A DNA stretch of 64,000 nt from Tigheibacillus halophilus (GCF_042683165.1 NZ_JBHUIZ010000006.1:124001-188000); one strand, 5' to 3'; numbered from the stretch's first letter, positions 52,863-63,077 are shown. The notes: a model not told the origin generated them from the sequence alone. Made by a program: numbers and translations.

Positions 52863-53723
52863 TCATTCTCCCGAAAGCAGTGCCATAATTTTTTCATTGC
52901 GTTTTTTCATCTGCCCCATTCTCGTTTGAAATACATGCATTTCTTTTTCTGAAAATGGCGGGGTGATGATTTCGCTGCTTAAGGATTGCAATGTGGTTAA
53001 TACCCGTTTTTTCATATCCTCGACAGATAAGTCTATATCCAGCAATTCAGACAAAGATGCCATTTTTTCCGGCAGGACGTCCGGATAGGCAAACTTTGTT
53101 ACCTCGCCGTGGACACTTACATGGTAAAAGTCCCGAACTGCAGCAGCACGGGCCTGGCTGTTGCCTGAAACATCCAAATAAATTTGGATGGCCGCGGCAT
53201 GCTTGATACGTCGCTGTGAGATGCCTGCAAATTTTTTCCCGCCAATACTTAAATCATAATCCCCCGGGCAATATGACCCAACGATTTCATAGGCTTCAAT
53301 ATCATTCGTTACATCTGAAAGCATCGACTTGATAAGGCTGACCATCGCTTCATAGCAGTCATGAATGGAAATATGCCTGACATCAGGCAGCACAAGCGAA
53401 ATATTGAGCACGCCATCATCCAGAACAACCGCCAGACCGCCAGAATTGCGCACGACTACATGGTACCCCAGATACTGCAGCTGCCGGACCCCTTTTTCCA
53501 AGTTAGGAACGCGCAAATCTGGAATACCAAGTACGACAGTATCTGGATGGACCCACAGCCTGACAGAAGGGGGGGACTGTCCGTCACTGGCAGAAGTGGC
53601 CAAAGCATCATCCACTGCAAAGGAAGTCATAGCAGTATATGGTTCAGATGCAAATTCTTTTTTAGCTGTGTGGTCTATATATCGAAAAGTTTGCTGATGT
53701 ATGATTTCTTTCCAGTTTTTCAT
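52863..53723 (-). CDS. lipL: Octanoyl-[GcvH]:protein N-octanoyltransferase LipL
   Basis: LipL moves octanoyl groups from GcvH to the E2 subunits of 2-oxoacid dehydrogenases in lipoate assembly. The 286-residue protein has the lipoyl-ligase fold with RNSGGLAVVLDDGVLNISL, and the catalytic cysteine in VGSYCPGDYDLSIGGKKFAG, followed by QRR. This combination marks LipL (YwfL) rather than LplJ. Placed next to pta, as in B. subtilis. Confidence 0.93.
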   Translation of the reverse strand: MKNWKEIIHQQTFRYIDHTAKKEFASEPYTAMTSFAVDDALATSASDGQSPPSVRLWVHPDTVVLGIPDLRVPNLEKGVRQLQYLGYHVVVRNSGGLAVVLDDGVLNISLVLPDVRHISIHDCYEAMVSLIKSMLSDVTNDIEAYEIVGSYCPGDYDLSIGGKKFAGISQRRIKHAAAIQIYLDVSGNSQARAAAVRDFYHVSVHGEVTKFAYPDVLPEKMASLSELLDIDLSVEDMKKRVLTTLQSLSSEIITPPFSEKEMHVFQTRMGQMKKRNEKIMALLSGE

Positions 53724-53862
53724 ATTAAACTCCTTTAGGAAGCATGTTTGACTCAGTATAAGGGAAAATGCAAGAAGGAATCTTAGTGTTCCCCTTTTTT
53801 ACCCAGGCACTCTATTATATAATAATATATAACTGTCGAAAAGAAACGAGTTGAAACGAAAC

Positions 53863-55179
53863 ATGGCATATAAAGATGAGCAATTGAGGGAAGAGAAAGT
53901 GTTCAAGGACCCGGTGCACCGGTATGTCCATGTGCGTGACAGAGTGATTTGGGATCTGATTGGCACACCGGAGTTTCAGAGATTACGGCGTATCAAACAG
54001 CTGGGCACATCGAATTTGACCTTTCATGGTGCGGAACATAGCCGCTTTAATCATTCACTTGGGGTCTATGAGGTGGTCCGCAGGATTATCTATAATTTCA
54101 ATGACCGGCCTAATTGGGATAATGAAGAACGGCTTCTGTGCTTGTGTGCGGCGCTTTTGCATGATTTAGGGCATGGTCCTTTCTCTCATTCTTTCGAGAA
54201 AGTGTTCAAACTGGACCATGAACAGTTTACTCAAAAAATCATTTTGGGAGATACAGGGGTCAATAAGATACTGGAAAAAGTAGGGCAGGGGTTTGCACAA
54301 GATGTGGCTGATGTGATCGGCAAGACGTATGCCAACAAGCTTGTCGTCAGTCTGATTTCCAGCCAAATCGATGCAGACAGAATGGATTATCTGCAGCGTG
54401 ATGCATACTTTACCGGAGTCAGCTATGGACACTTTGATATGGAGCGGATATTGCGTGTCATGCGTCCGATGGAAGAACAGGTGGTCATTAAATCGACCGG
54501 GATGCACGCGGTGGAAGATTATATTATGAGCCGCTACCAAATGTACTGGCAGGTGTATTTCCATCCGGTGACGAGAAGTGCAGAAGTGATTCTAACGAAA
54601 ATATTGCACAGAGTCAAGCATCTATTTGAAAATAACTATGCTTTCAAACTGCGGCCGGCCCATTTTATTACGCTGTTCACTGACCAGGTGACACTGAAGG
54701 ATTATTTGCGTTTGGACGAGGCAATTGTACATTATTATTTCCAGCTTTGGCAGGAGGAAGAAGACGAGATTTTGAGCGATCTTTGTGAACGATTCATGAA
54801 TCGGAGGCTCTTCAAGTATATCGAGTTCAATCCTAACCACATGATCAATGAATGGATGGAATTGCATCAGTTGTTTCAGAAAGTGGGCATCAACCCTGAC
54901 TATTATCTTGTCGCGGACTCTTCTTCTGACCTGCCGTATGATTTTTACAGGCCTGGTGAAGAAGGTGAACGGGTTCCCATTTATCTGCTGATGGAAAACA
55001 ATGAATTAAAAGAGCTTTCCAGACAATCGGATATCGTAGAAGCGATCTCAGGAAAAAAACGGACGGACCACAAATTGTATTTCCCGATGGACATGCTGAT
55101 GGAGCAATGGGAAAACAACGATGTAAAGCGAATCATGACTATTTTAAACGGGCAAGGAGTTGTAAATGATGCTGAATAA
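53863..55179 (+). CDS. ywfO: HD-domain phosphohydrolase YwfO (SAMHD1-like)
   Basis: The 438-residue protein has an HD domain with the metal ligands in HSRFNHSLGVYEVVRRI (first His), LLHDLGHGPFSHSFEKVF (HD pair) and SSQIDADRMDYLQRDA (later Asp). This is the SAMHD1/dGTPase-like group, and B. subtilis YwfO-type proteins hydrolyse nucleotide triphosphates. The start is the ATG at 53863 by similarity; its ribosome site is weak. It overlaps ywgA by 14 bases. Confidence 0.9.
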   Translation: MAYKDEQLREEKVFKDPVHRYVHVRDRVIWDLIGTPEFQRLRRIKQLGTSNLTFHGAEHSRFNHSLGVYEVVRRIIYNFNDRPNWDNEERLLCLCAALLHDLGHGPFSHSFEKVFKLDHEQFTQKIILGDTGVNKILEKVGQGFAQDVADVIGKTYANKLVVSLISSQIDADRMDYLQRDAYFTGVSYGHFDMERILRVMRPMEEQVVIKSTGMHAVEDYIMSRYQMYWQVYFHPVTRSAEVILTKILHRVKHLFENNYAFKLRPAHFITLFTDQVTLKDYLRLDEAIVHYYFQLWQEEEDEILSDLCERFMNRRLFKYIEFNPNHMINEWMELHQLFQKVGINPDYYLVADSSSDLPYDFYRPGEEGERVPIYLLMENNELKELSRQSDIVEAISGKKRTDHKLYFPMDMLMEQWENNDVKRIMTILNGQGVVNDAE

Positions 55180-55669
55180 TCATGCAAGGATTCTAGGTTT
55201 TTTTTCGCAGGTCGGTGAGGTGACCGGAAGAAAAAAATTGCAAAAAATGATCTATATTCTGCAGTCGAGCGGGGTGCCTTTCGAAGAAAAATATCAATTT
55301 CACTTTTATGGTCCTTATTCGGAGGAACTATCGTTGCGGATGGAAGAATTGTGCAACCTTGGTTTTGTTGCCGAGATGAAAGAAGAAAAAAGCAGCTACA
55401 TACAATATCACTACTGCCTGACTGACCAAGGGCAGGATTTCCTGCAGCAATTTTCCCTGGACATGCCTGATTATCAGAAGAAAGCGGCAGTCTTGATGGA
55501 TAAAAGCTCCCGTTTTCTTGAATTGGTTGCAACCATGCTCTTTTTCCGTGATCTGAACCACAACGAAGTAGAAGAGAAAGTCAAAAAAGTGAAGCCAAAG
55601 CAACGCTATACCACGGAGGAATTTACCCAGGCCTGGGAAATGATTGATAAGCTAAGGCAGCTGCATTAA
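55166..55669 (+). CDS. ywgA: YwgA family protein, unknown
   Basis: The 167-residue protein has an N-terminal winged-helix-like region (RKKLQKMIYILQSSGVPFEE, YGPYSEELSLRMEEL) followed by a helical tail (RYTTEEFTQAWEMIDKLRQL). Function unknown. Start ATG at 55166 or 55169 follows AAGGAG within ywfO, so the two genes are coupled. Confidence 0.88.
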   Translation: MMLNNHARILGFFSQVGEVTGRKKLQKMIYILQSSGVPFEEKYQFHFYGPYSEELSLRMEELCNLGFVAEMKEEKSSYIQYHYCLTDQGQDFLQQFSLDMPDYQKKAAVLMDKSSRFLELVATMLFFRDLNHNEVEEKVKKVKPKQRYTTEEFTQAWEMIDKLRQLH

Positions 55670-55800
55670 GCCTACCATTGGAAAACATGCAGCATTGTCC
55701 GATGCTGAACCATTTGGAGGCAGGTGGACCGCAAACATGAAAAGACGTGTAAGGATGTGCTACAATGATGGCATTAGATAACTGCAAAGGAGGCTATCAT

Positions 55801-56322
55801 ATGAGCGCAGACGATTCTTCAAAAAAGAAGCCCAAAAATTCATTTACAATTATCAAAGACGATTCGAATGATGGACATGGCGGTTACGGGGCTGGCTCCA
55901 TCAGTTTGGAAAATATGTCATCGGTCATCGTGGATCCAAATGAGGACAGAGCGTACGTAGATATGGCTGCCATGCATGCGCGCAGTGAAATTGAGCGGCG
56001 GGTTAAGTATTTCCCTGAAAAAGATGCTGTTCCTGACGGTAAATTATACTGGATTGTGTGGGTCAATGTAGAACGTGGTGAAAACGGCCCTTACTATGCA
56101 GGTGTTGCAGGCAGTGAACTGCGGGTGGATAAACCGAATAAAAGGGCATATAAGTCGATGGCAGAACATGTGACGTATATGGAAAAATCACTGAAGGGCA
56201 AAATCATCGTAGAACATATGGACGATCACTCCAAGAAGCTGCTAGGTGATTTTTTAGCTGAATTTAATGCTGATATGTGGAATAATTCCACCGATGAATT
56301 GAAAAAAGCATTAAAAGTGTAG
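55801..56322 (+). CDS. ywhD: YwhD family protein, unknown
   Basis: The 173-residue protein has the YwhD features GGYGAGSISLENMSSVIVDP and WIVWVNVERGENGPYYAGVA. No enzymatic motif is evident. The ATG at 55801 follows AAAGGAGG; upstream in-frame codons lack a site. It is a single gene in the block with the order seen in B. subtilis. Confidence 0.9.
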   Translation: MSADDSSKKKPKNSFTIIKDDSNDGHGGYGAGSISLENMSSVIVDPNEDRAYVDMAAMHARSEIERRVKYFPEKDAVPDGKLYWIVWVNVERGENGPYYAGVAGSELRVDKPNKRAYKSMAEHVTYMEKSLKGKIIVEHMDDHSKKLLGDFLAEFNADMWNNSTDELKKALKV

Positions 56323-56487
56323 GGATGTGACTCCATCCAAGAGGTCTCAGAATTTTAATCAGAGAATCTGAGCCTGAATTTGACGGAATTGTGACTGAAT
56401 CATGAACAATGATTGTAAAATCTTGTGATTTTCAAACAAAGTTTGTAAAATATATATACATGGGCTCTCAAAGCACATTACTAGGAC

Positions 56488-56535
56488 AAAAAGAAGCCGA
56501 CTCTCACATTACTGTGTGTAGAATCGGCTTCTTTT
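56488..56535. terminator. Terminator of ywhD
   Basis: AAAAGAAGCCGACTCT pairs with AGAATCGGCTTCTTTT with one mismatch around a 15-base loop. A-rich and T-rich flanks make it bidirectional. Between 56323 and 56487 nothing else is seen. Confidence 0.85.
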
Positions 56536-56585
56536 CATATACAAAATGCAGGCCCTGGTCGCATGTATCCGAAAGACTGTAAAGG

Positions 56586-56617
56586 ACTGTCCATCAGCTT
56601 TTAAAAAGCATAGGACA
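56586..56617 (-). terminator. Hairpin past guaC
   Basis: CTGTCC (56586-56591) pairs with GGACAG (56612-56617), with an inner GCTTTT/AAAAGC stem. It is 17 bp past the guaC stop. The minus-strand tail CCTTTAC is weakly U-rich. Confidence 0.55.
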
Positions 56618-56634
56618 GCCTGACATTTAAGAAA

Positions 56635-57618
56635 TCAGTATGTTTTATCCCCATTGAATATGGAGTTTTTGACGATGACATAATCTACTGTTCGTATCGC
56701 TTCCAGAGTGTCTCCTCCCGCGTAAGAAATAGAGGACTGGAGATCCTGTTGCATTTCATTCAGTGTATCCGTAATCGCCCCTTTGTGCGGCACAAGCATT
56801 TTTTTCCCTTCGACGTTTTTCTTTTCGCCTTTTTGGAATTCAGAGGCTGAACCGAAGTACTCTTTGAATCGTTCTCCGTCTTTTTCGATGGTTTGCCCAG
56901 GTGACTCCTCATGTCCAGCAAATAAAGAGCCAATCATGACCATCGTTGCTCCAAAACGGATAGATTTCGCGATATCACCATGGGTGCGGATACCACCATC
57001 GGCGATGAGTGGTTTTGTCGCTGCTTTGGCACACCATTTCAATGCAGCCAACTGCCATCCGCCGGTACCGAAGCCCGTTTTGATTTTTGTGATACAGACC
57101 TTACCTGGGCCGATACCGACTTTCGTAGCATCAGCGCCGGCTCTTTCCAGCTCTCTGACTGCCTCGGGCGTGCCGACATTCCCAGCGATAACGAAGCTGT
57201 CCGGCAAATGCTCCTTGATGAATGAAATCATTCGAATGACAGCATTGGAGTGCCCATGTGCGATGTCGATCGTTATGAATTCAGGGGTTAGTCCTTCAGC
57301 CTTAAGCTCTTCTACGAAACGATATTCTTCATCCTTGACTCCGACACTGATGGAAGCGAATAATCCGCGCTCCTGCATATCCTTGGTAAAAGCGATTCGT
57401 TTTTCCGGCTCAAACCGATGCATCACATAAAAATATCCATTTTCGGCTAAAAAAACAGCCATGTTTTCGTCGATGATTGTCTGCATGTTTGCCGGTACTA
57501 CCGGCAATTTGAAACTTCGACTGCCTAATGTCACGGTTGTGTCACACTCAGAACGGCTATTGACAATGCATTTTGCCGGTACTAGTTGTATATCTTCATA
57601 ATCAAATACGTTTTCCAT
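56635..57618 (-). CDS. guaC: GMP reductase
   Basis: GuaC reduces GMP to IMP with NADPH, letting guanine nucleotides feed adenine synthesis. The 327-residue protein belongs to the IMPDH/GMPR family, with the catalytic cysteine in GIGPGKVCITKIKTGFGTGG and the phosphate loops ADGGIRTHGDIAKSIRFGA and GSLFAGHEESPGQ. No CBS domains are present, which separates it from IMP dehydrogenase. Start ATG at 57618 (MENVFDYEDIQL) or one codon upstream; AGAGGTG precedes. Confidence 0.96.
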   Translation of the reverse strand: MENVFDYEDIQLVPAKCIVNSRSECDTTVTLGSRSFKLPVVPANMQTIIDENMAVFLAENGYFYVMHRFEPEKRIAFTKDMQERGLFASISVGVKDEEYRFVEELKAEGLTPEFITIDIAHGHSNAVIRMISFIKEHLPDSFVIAGNVGTPEAVRELERAGADATKVGIGPGKVCITKIKTGFGTGGWQLAALKWCAKAATKPLIADGGIRTHGDIAKSIRFGATMVMIGSLFAGHEESPGQTIEKDGERFKEYFGSASEFQKGEKKNVEGKKMLVPHKGAITDTLNEMQQDLQSSISYAGGDTLEAIRTVDYVIVKNSIFNGDKTY

Positions 57619-57746
57619 CATGAACACCTCTTATATCCGAATGATAAATGTCATTTTTCAATTATTGTTCGTACATTAGATAATGTATAATAAAACTGAG
57701 AAATTGTCAAAGCGAAATGACAGATAAAATAGGGCAATACATAAAC

Positions 57747-57778
57747 AAGGACAGAAACTTAGGATAGTTTCTGTCCTT
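57747..57778. terminator. Terminator of the pbpG-like gene
   Basis: AAGGACAGAAACT (57747-57759) pairs perfectly with AGTTTCTGTCCTT (57766-57778), adjacent to the minus-strand gene stop at 57790. T residues follow on both strands. Confidence 0.85.
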
Positions 57779-57789
57779 TTAATAACCTG

Positions 57790-59826
57790 TTATCCGAACA
57801 ATAGATCAAACCAACGCTCAAATATTCCTTTTTCGTTTTCTTCTGGTTTTTGCTCCCGTTCATGATGAATATTGCAATAATCTTCCGGTTCTGTACCCTT
57901 TTCAAAATACATGACACGGCTGGACGGACAATATGGTGTTGCACGTTCACCGGTTTCAGGATCTATAGGAATAGCGACCACACCTTTTGGAACAGGGAAA
58001 TCATGTACTGGTTTTTTCTGATGTGCGGATTCCATGAAATCCGCCCAGATTTCCTTGGCAAAAGTGTGCTCTTTGACTTTATTCATGGCTCTGTTGTCAT
58101 CATAGCCTGTCCAGACACCTGTTACCAGGTCGGGACTATAGCCGATCATCCAACTGTCTGAATCTGTCGTGCCGGATTTTGCAGCGTATGGCCTGCTCAG
58201 TTTGTTGGCAATGGAAGAACCGGTTACGGACATATATCCATTCAAAGATGTATCGAATATGCCCGTAAGCATTTCTGTCAGAATGAAAGCCTTCTTCGGA
58301 TCGAGAATGTTTTTCTCATGCTTGAATCCCGCTTCATAAACGGTCTGTCCATGGGCATCGACAATTTTGTCAATCGTATGTGCCGTTATTTTATGGCCGC
58401 CATTCGCTAACATGCCGTATCCCGTCACCATTTCCTTCAGTGATACAGCTGCGGTTCCAAGTGCCAAAGAGGGCACAGCGGGCAATTTGCTCGTAAAACC
58501 GAATTTTTTTGCTACCTCTGGCAATTTGTCGACACCGAGATACAGATTTGTTTTAACCGCATAAATGTTGTCGGATAATGCCAGCGCTTGTGCAAGTGTG
58601 ATCGGTTTGTCAGCGTAATAGCCATTATAGTTACCCGGCTCGTAAGTGTTGCCATTTGCAAGCTGAAAAGTTGTCGGTTTGCTGCTGAGCATTGTCGTCG
58701 GGTTATAGCCATTGTTCAACGCGGCATAATACAAAAAAGGCTTAAAACTGGATCCTGCCATGCGTTTTGCATCAATCGCCCGATTGAATTGGCTTTGCTG
58801 ATGGCTTTTTCCGCCAGTCAGTGCATGGATGGCGCCATTTTCAGGATTCATGGAAATGACAGCCAGTTCGATTTCACTGTCATGTGGAACGGTTCGTTTG
58901 ACGGTTGTTTCCAATTTCTTTTGTGCATCTTCATCCAACGTTGTGTATATTTTAAAACCGCCATTTTGTACAGCCTGTCTGTCCAGCTTTAACAGGCTGG
59001 ATGCTTCACGTAATACGGTATCGGTAAAATAATGGACATTGGACACATCCTCTTCCTGTTTCTTGCCGGCATATTTTAATGGTGTATCGATAGCAGCCGT
59101 ATACGATTTGGGGTCGATCATCTTTGCTTTAAGCATTTCATGTAAAATCAGCTGCTGGCGTTTTCTGGCACGCGGCTCATCGTTGAACGGCGAGTAATAG
59201 GTCGGTCCTTTCGGTATACCGGCAATCATTGCAGCCTCTGCCAAAGTCAGCTCCGATACGGATTTTTGGAAATATACTTCGCTCGCTGCGTCGGCACCAT
59301 ATGCACCATAGCCGTAATAGACGGTGTTAAGATATCCCTCGAGAATATCTTTTTTGGAATAAAACATTTCCAGCCTGATTGTGTAAAAAGCTTCTTTCAG
59401 CTTGCGCTGCCATGTTTTTTCAGTGGATAGGTACATGCTGCGGGCATATTGCTGGGTTAGCGTACTGGCTCCTTCTTTCAAAGACTTTGTCCTGATATCT
59501 TTATAAATGGCCCCGAAAATCCGTTTGAAATCGAATCCTTTGTGTTCGAAAAAACGACGGTCTTCAATCGCAATAGTTGCATCGATGATATATGGAGACA
59601 TGTCCTTCAAAGCAACCCACTTTTTTTCTTTTTTTGTTTCACTGGTGATTTCTTTTCCGTCCTGATTGTAATAGACTGTCTGATGGTCCATCGATAAATC
59701 AGGTGCTCCCATCAGATAACCAGCCGTATAAATGACTGCCAGCCCAAGTAAAATGGCAAATACCGGATATACGATCATTCTGGCGAGTATTTTTTGATAA
59801 GAGCTGAAGTGGCGCTGTTTTTTCAT
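57790..59826 (-). CDS. Class A penicillin-binding protein 1A/2D family (PbpG-like)
   Basis: The 678-residue bifunctional enzyme polymerises and cross-links peptidoglycan. After an N-terminal membrane helix (MIVYPVFAILLGLAVIYTAG) comes a glycosyltransferase domain with AIEDRRFFEHKGFD, GASTLTQQYARSMYL and RKLKEAFYTIRLE. The transpeptidase has SxxK in AGSSFKPF, SxN in LSDNIYAVK and KSGTT near the C-terminus. The position in the ywh block suggests PbpG (YwhE), a sporulation PBP in B. subtilis. ATG at 59826 is preferred over a TTG at 59841, with GGAG nine bases upstream. The 314 bp upstream (59827-60154) show nothing else. Confidence 0.92.
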   Translation of the reverse strand: MKKQRHFSSYQKILARMIVYPVFAILLGLAVIYTAGYLMGAPDLSMDHQTVYYNQDGKEITSETKKEKKWVALKDMSPYIIDATIAIEDRRFFEHKGFDFKRIFGAIYKDIRTKSLKEGASTLTQQYARSMYLSTEKTWQRKLKEAFYTIRLEMFYSKKDILEGYLNTVYYGYGAYGADAASEVYFQKSVSELTLAEAAMIAGIPKGPTYYSPFNDEPRARKRQQLILHEMLKAKMIDPKSYTAAIDTPLKYAGKKQEEDVSNVHYFTDTVLREASSLLKLDRQAVQNGGFKIYTTLDEDAQKKLETTVKRTVPHDSEIELAVISMNPENGAIHALTGGKSHQQSQFNRAIDAKRMAGSSFKPFLYYAALNNGYNPTTMLSSKPTTFQLANGNTYEPGNYNGYYADKPITLAQALALSDNIYAVKTNLYLGVDKLPEVAKKFGFTSKLPAVPSLALGTAAVSLKEMVTGYGMLANGGHKITAHTIDKIVDAHGQTVYEAGFKHEKNILDPKKAFILTEMLTGIFDTSLNGYMSVTGSSIANKLSRPYAAKSGTTDSDSWMIGYSPDLVTGVWTGYDDNRAMNKVKEHTFAKEIWADFMESAHQKKPVHDFPVPKGVVAIPIDPETGERATPYCPSSRVMYFEKGTEPEDYCNIHHEREQKPEENEKGIFERWFDLLFG

Positions 59827-60154
59827 GTTTGTATGCTCCAATGTACGATTTTACTGCTTTACAAATATTATGGGAAAAAATGGCGGAAATTAAACTTCTA
59901 TGTCGGAAAGCAGTATCAGATGTGGAAGATAAGAAGCGAAATAATGGATAGGATGTTTTGCAACAGGAATCATAGTCTGAAATTACCCCACTACATATGC
60001 AAGATCCCCTGTAAATGATATTTTTCCAACAAAACTTCCAGCAACTATTGATAAACCACCTTCTTTATCGCTATAATTAACGAATATGGTAAGAAATGCA
60101 GAAACAATGTCAAAACACCTTCATATGAGATAAAAAGTTGGCGAGGGCGGTTCG

Positions 60155-60580
60155 ATGGGAAAAAATGTTATCGTATCATTGCAGACAATTATCGATGATA
60201 ATGGACAAATGGAACATCATGCCACGACACAGCAGGGCGCTTTCACTAGAAAAGGACAGCTGGATGTCCTGATATTTGATGAACAAATCGACAAGGAACT
60301 GCCTCCTGTGAGAAATTTGATGACAATCCAAAAAAATAAAGTGAATGTGAAGCGAACTGGTTCTGTGAATATGAACCAGCAATTCGTTTTAGGAAAAAAT
60401 ACTGAAAATGTATACACGCACCCTCACGGAAGTTTGCATATGCAGACCTACACGAGAAAAATCGATTATAATCTGCAATCTGCCGGAAACGGGGAATTGA
60501 CGATAGAGTATTCGGTGAAATTGAACGGCCAGGAAGAACGAGGCCATCAACTGAAGCTGCAATTTAAGGAGGAAAATTGA
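60155..60580 (+). CDS. ywiB: DUF1934 beta-barrel protein YwiB
   Basis: The 141-residue soluble protein has DUF1934/YwiB features: VSLQTIIDDNGQMEHHATTQ at the start and RKIDYNLQSAGNGELTIEYS near the end, a predicted calycin-like beta barrel. Function unknown. Its stop overlaps the argS start (TGA shares its A with ATG), so the two are coupled. Confidence 0.88.
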   Translation: MGKNVIVSLQTIIDDNGQMEHHATTQQGAFTRKGQLDVLIFDEQIDKELPPVRNLMTIQKNKVNVKRTGSVNMNQQFVLGKNTENVYTHPHGSLHMQTYTRKIDYNLQSAGNGELTIEYSVKLNGQEERGHQLKLQFKEEN

Positions 60581-62256
60581 TGAACGCATTGGAACAGACA
60601 CAGGCAACACTGAAAGAAGCTATTAAAAATGCAGTGTTGAATGCCGGTTTAGCAGAACCTGAGCAATTGCCTGAAATTATTTTAGAGAAACCGAAGGACA
60701 AAGCGCATGGCGATTTTGCTGCCAATATTGCGATGCAGCTGGCTCGTATTGCTAAAAAGGCACCGAAGCTCATTGCAGAGGACATTGTAGCAAACCTCGA
60801 TGAGGAAAAGGCCTCCGTTGAAAAGGTGGATATAGCTGGTCCCGGTTTCATCAACTTTTTCATGAAACAGGACTTTTTGACAGATATGGTCAGTGAAATC
60901 TTGTCTTCCGGCGAAAATTACGGAAAAACCAAAGCTGGCGCAGGCAAAAAAATTCAGGTGGAGTTCGTATCAGTCAACCCAACAGGTGATTTGCATTTGG
61001 GGCATGCCCGCGGTGCAGCTTTTGGCGATGTTGTTTGCAATCTCCTTGAAAGCTCTGGTTATGAGGTCGAACGTGAATATTATATGAACGATGCGGGAAA
61101 CCAAATCAATAATCTCGCAAAGTCAATCAATGCCCGCTATCTGCAGGCTTTGGGACTGGATGGAGAAATGCCAGACGATGGTTATCGTGGTACCGATATC
61201 ATTGAAATCGGCCAGGAGCTGGCAAAAAAAGATGGAGATAGGTGGGCGAATACAGGGCTTGAAGAGCGGCTTGCATTTTTTAAAGAATATGGGTTGAAGT
61301 ACGAATTCAAGAAAATCGCCGATGACCTGGAGGCATTCCATGTCGTATTCGACAGCTGGTTCTCGGAAAAAAGCTTGTATCAGGATGACAAAATTGCAAG
61401 TGTCCTGGATAAGCTCAAAGCGGGAGATTATATCTACGAACAAGACGGTGCGCTTTGGTTCCGCTCAACGGATTTTGGTGACGACAAAGATCGCGTGCTG
61501 ATTAAGAGTGACGGCAGCTACACGTACCTGACACCGGATATCGCTTACCACCAAAATAAATTAGACCGTGGTTTTGATACGCTTATCAATGTTTGGGGTT
61601 CAGACCATCATGGCTACATTCCGCGCATGAAGGCGGCCATTCAGGCACTTGGTTATCCTTCTGATAAATTGGAAGTGGAAATCATTCAGATGGTCAACTT
61701 GTTTGAAAACGGTGAAAAAGTGCGCATGAGCAAGAGAACCGGAAATGCTGTCACATTGCGTGAGTTGATGAACGATGTCGGGGTGGATGCGACACGGTAC
61801 TTCTTTAACATGCGTTCCAATGATGCGCAGCTTGATTTCGATATTGATCTGGCTCGTTCGGAGTCTAATGATAATCCGGTTTACTACGTTCAATACGCTC
61901 ATGCCAGAATTTGTACGATGCTGAAGCAGGCTGAAGCAAAAAACATCTCCACAGATATTGAACAAACGTTTGATCCAAGTTTGCTCACGTCCGAAAAAGA
62001 GTTGGATTTATTGAAAAAATTAGCTGCCTTTCCGCAGATGATCACAGATGCTGCAGAAAAGCGGGCGCCGCATAAGGTGACACAGTATGTATTTGACCTT
62101 GCTGCACTACTGCACAGCTTCTATAATGCGGAAAAAGTGCTTGCTCCAGAGAATATGGCATTGACACAGGCACGTATCGCGTTGATGAAGGCTGTACGAA
62201 CTACTATTGCTAATGCGTTGAAAATACTTGGTGTCAGCGCGCCGGAAAAAATGTAA
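60580..62256 (+). CDS. argS: Arginyl-tRNA synthetase
   Basis: ArgS charges tRNA-Arg. The 558-residue class I enzyme has the N-terminal Add-1 domain (GDFAANIAMQLARIAKKAPK), the HIGH-type motif in TGDLHLGHARGAAFGD, the KMSKS-type motif in KVRMSKRTGNAVTLRELM and the anticodon domain with DLAALLHSFYNAEKVL. Length fits. ATG at 60580 follows AAGGAGG. ywiB-argS order matches B. subtilis. Confidence 0.97.
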   Translation: MNALEQTQATLKEAIKNAVLNAGLAEPEQLPEIILEKPKDKAHGDFAANIAMQLARIAKKAPKLIAEDIVANLDEEKASVEKVDIAGPGFINFFMKQDFLTDMVSEILSSGENYGKTKAGAGKKIQVEFVSVNPTGDLHLGHARGAAFGDVVCNLLESSGYEVEREYYMNDAGNQINNLAKSINARYLQALGLDGEMPDDGYRGTDIIEIGQELAKKDGDRWANTGLEERLAFFKEYGLKYEFKKIADDLEAFHVVFDSWFSEKSLYQDDKIASVLDKLKAGDYIYEQDGALWFRSTDFGDDKDRVLIKSDGSYTYLTPDIAYHQNKLDRGFDTLINVWGSDHHGYIPRMKAAIQALGYPSDKLEVEIIQMVNLFENGEKVRMSKRTGNAVTLRELMNDVGVDATRYFFNMRSNDAQLDFDIDLARSESNDNPVYYVQYAHARICTMLKQAEAKNISTDIEQTFDPSLLTSEKELDLLKKLAAFPQMITDAAEKRAPHKVTQYVFDLAALLHSFYNAEKVLAPENMALTQARIALMKAVRTTIANALKILGVSAPEKM

Positions 62257-62316
62257 AACGGATAGCATATCCCGAATGCTCCTTATGCAGCGTGAAAAAA
62301 TGAAACGATGATACTC

Positions 62317-62359
62317 AAAAATGCAGAAGCACTCATCCTTGAGAGTTTCTGCATTTTTT
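62317..62359 (+). terminator. Terminator of argS
   Basis: AAAATGCAGAA (62317-62327) pairs with TTCTGCATTTT (62347-62357), with an inner ACTC/GAGAGT stem, and T residues follow to 62359. Confidence 0.9.
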
Positions 62360-62512
62360 GACGATAAATCGCTTCCCGGGGAATGATAGCGGACCTCCCT
62401 TTTGTTAAAATAATTTGTCTGTCCTGGAATAGTATGATAAAAATATATGGAGAAACTATTTGGAAAATTCATGATGAAGTAAAGGCTATTGACAAGTAAA
62501 GGAGATGGATAA

Positions 62513-63040
62513 ATGGAGAAAATCTTGGTTATGGGAGTCTCAGCAGGTGCAGGTAAATCCACGTTTGCGAAGAAATTGGGAAGCAAACTACATATTGAAG
62601 TGACTCATCTGGATGCTCTCTTTTGGAAACCAGGATGGATACAAACCGGGATGGAAGAATTTGCATCATCACAAAGAGAAATTGTTCATGGACGTGATAG
62701 ATGGATTGTAGAAGGAAATTACACAGGCACTTATGAAATCAGAGCTGAACATGCAGATACGATCATATACTTGGAATTACCGTTGTATATATGTTTATAT
62801 CGGGTTTTTAAACGCTGGTTGAAAAACAGAGGAAAAACGCGCCCTGACCTCGGAGTGGGCTGCCCTGAAAAATTGGATTGGGAATTCATCAGTTTCATCT
62901 GCACGACATATTACCCGCGCAAGCGTAAAATGCGGAAGTGGCTGCAATCTTTCCAAGCAGATGGGGAAGGAAGAGCGGTGTATTTTCTTAAAGGGAAGAA
63001 ACGAATCAATTCGTTCATAGAGAATGTGCATGAACAATGA
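62513..63040 (+). CDS. P-loop kinase-like (topology modulation/FlaR-type) protein
   Basis: The 175-residue protein has a Walker A loop ILVMGVSAGAGKSTFAKKLG and a LID-like end, GKTRPDLGVGCPEK. WIVEGNYTGTYEIRAEHADT and TIIYLELPLYICLYRVFKRW are typical of topology modulation (FlaR-like) proteins of the adenylate-kinase fold. Substrate unknown. ATG follows AAAGGAGATGG. No regulatory feature is seen except the hairpin beyond it. Confidence 0.85.
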   Translation: MEKILVMGVSAGAGKSTFAKKLGSKLHIEVTHLDALFWKPGWIQTGMEEFASSQREIVHGRDRWIVEGNYTGTYEIRAEHADTIIYLELPLYICLYRVFKRWLKNRGKTRPDLGVGCPEKLDWEFISFICTTYYPRKRKMRKWLQSFQADGEGRAVYFLKGKKRINSFIENVHEQ

Positions 63041-63077
63041 AAAATATGTGAGGACGTCTGTAAAAGAGATGGAAGGA

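Noticed and set aside
56783..57430. 215-codon plus-strand frame within guaC
   Set aside because: Exactly antisense to conserved GMP reductase; no start signal.
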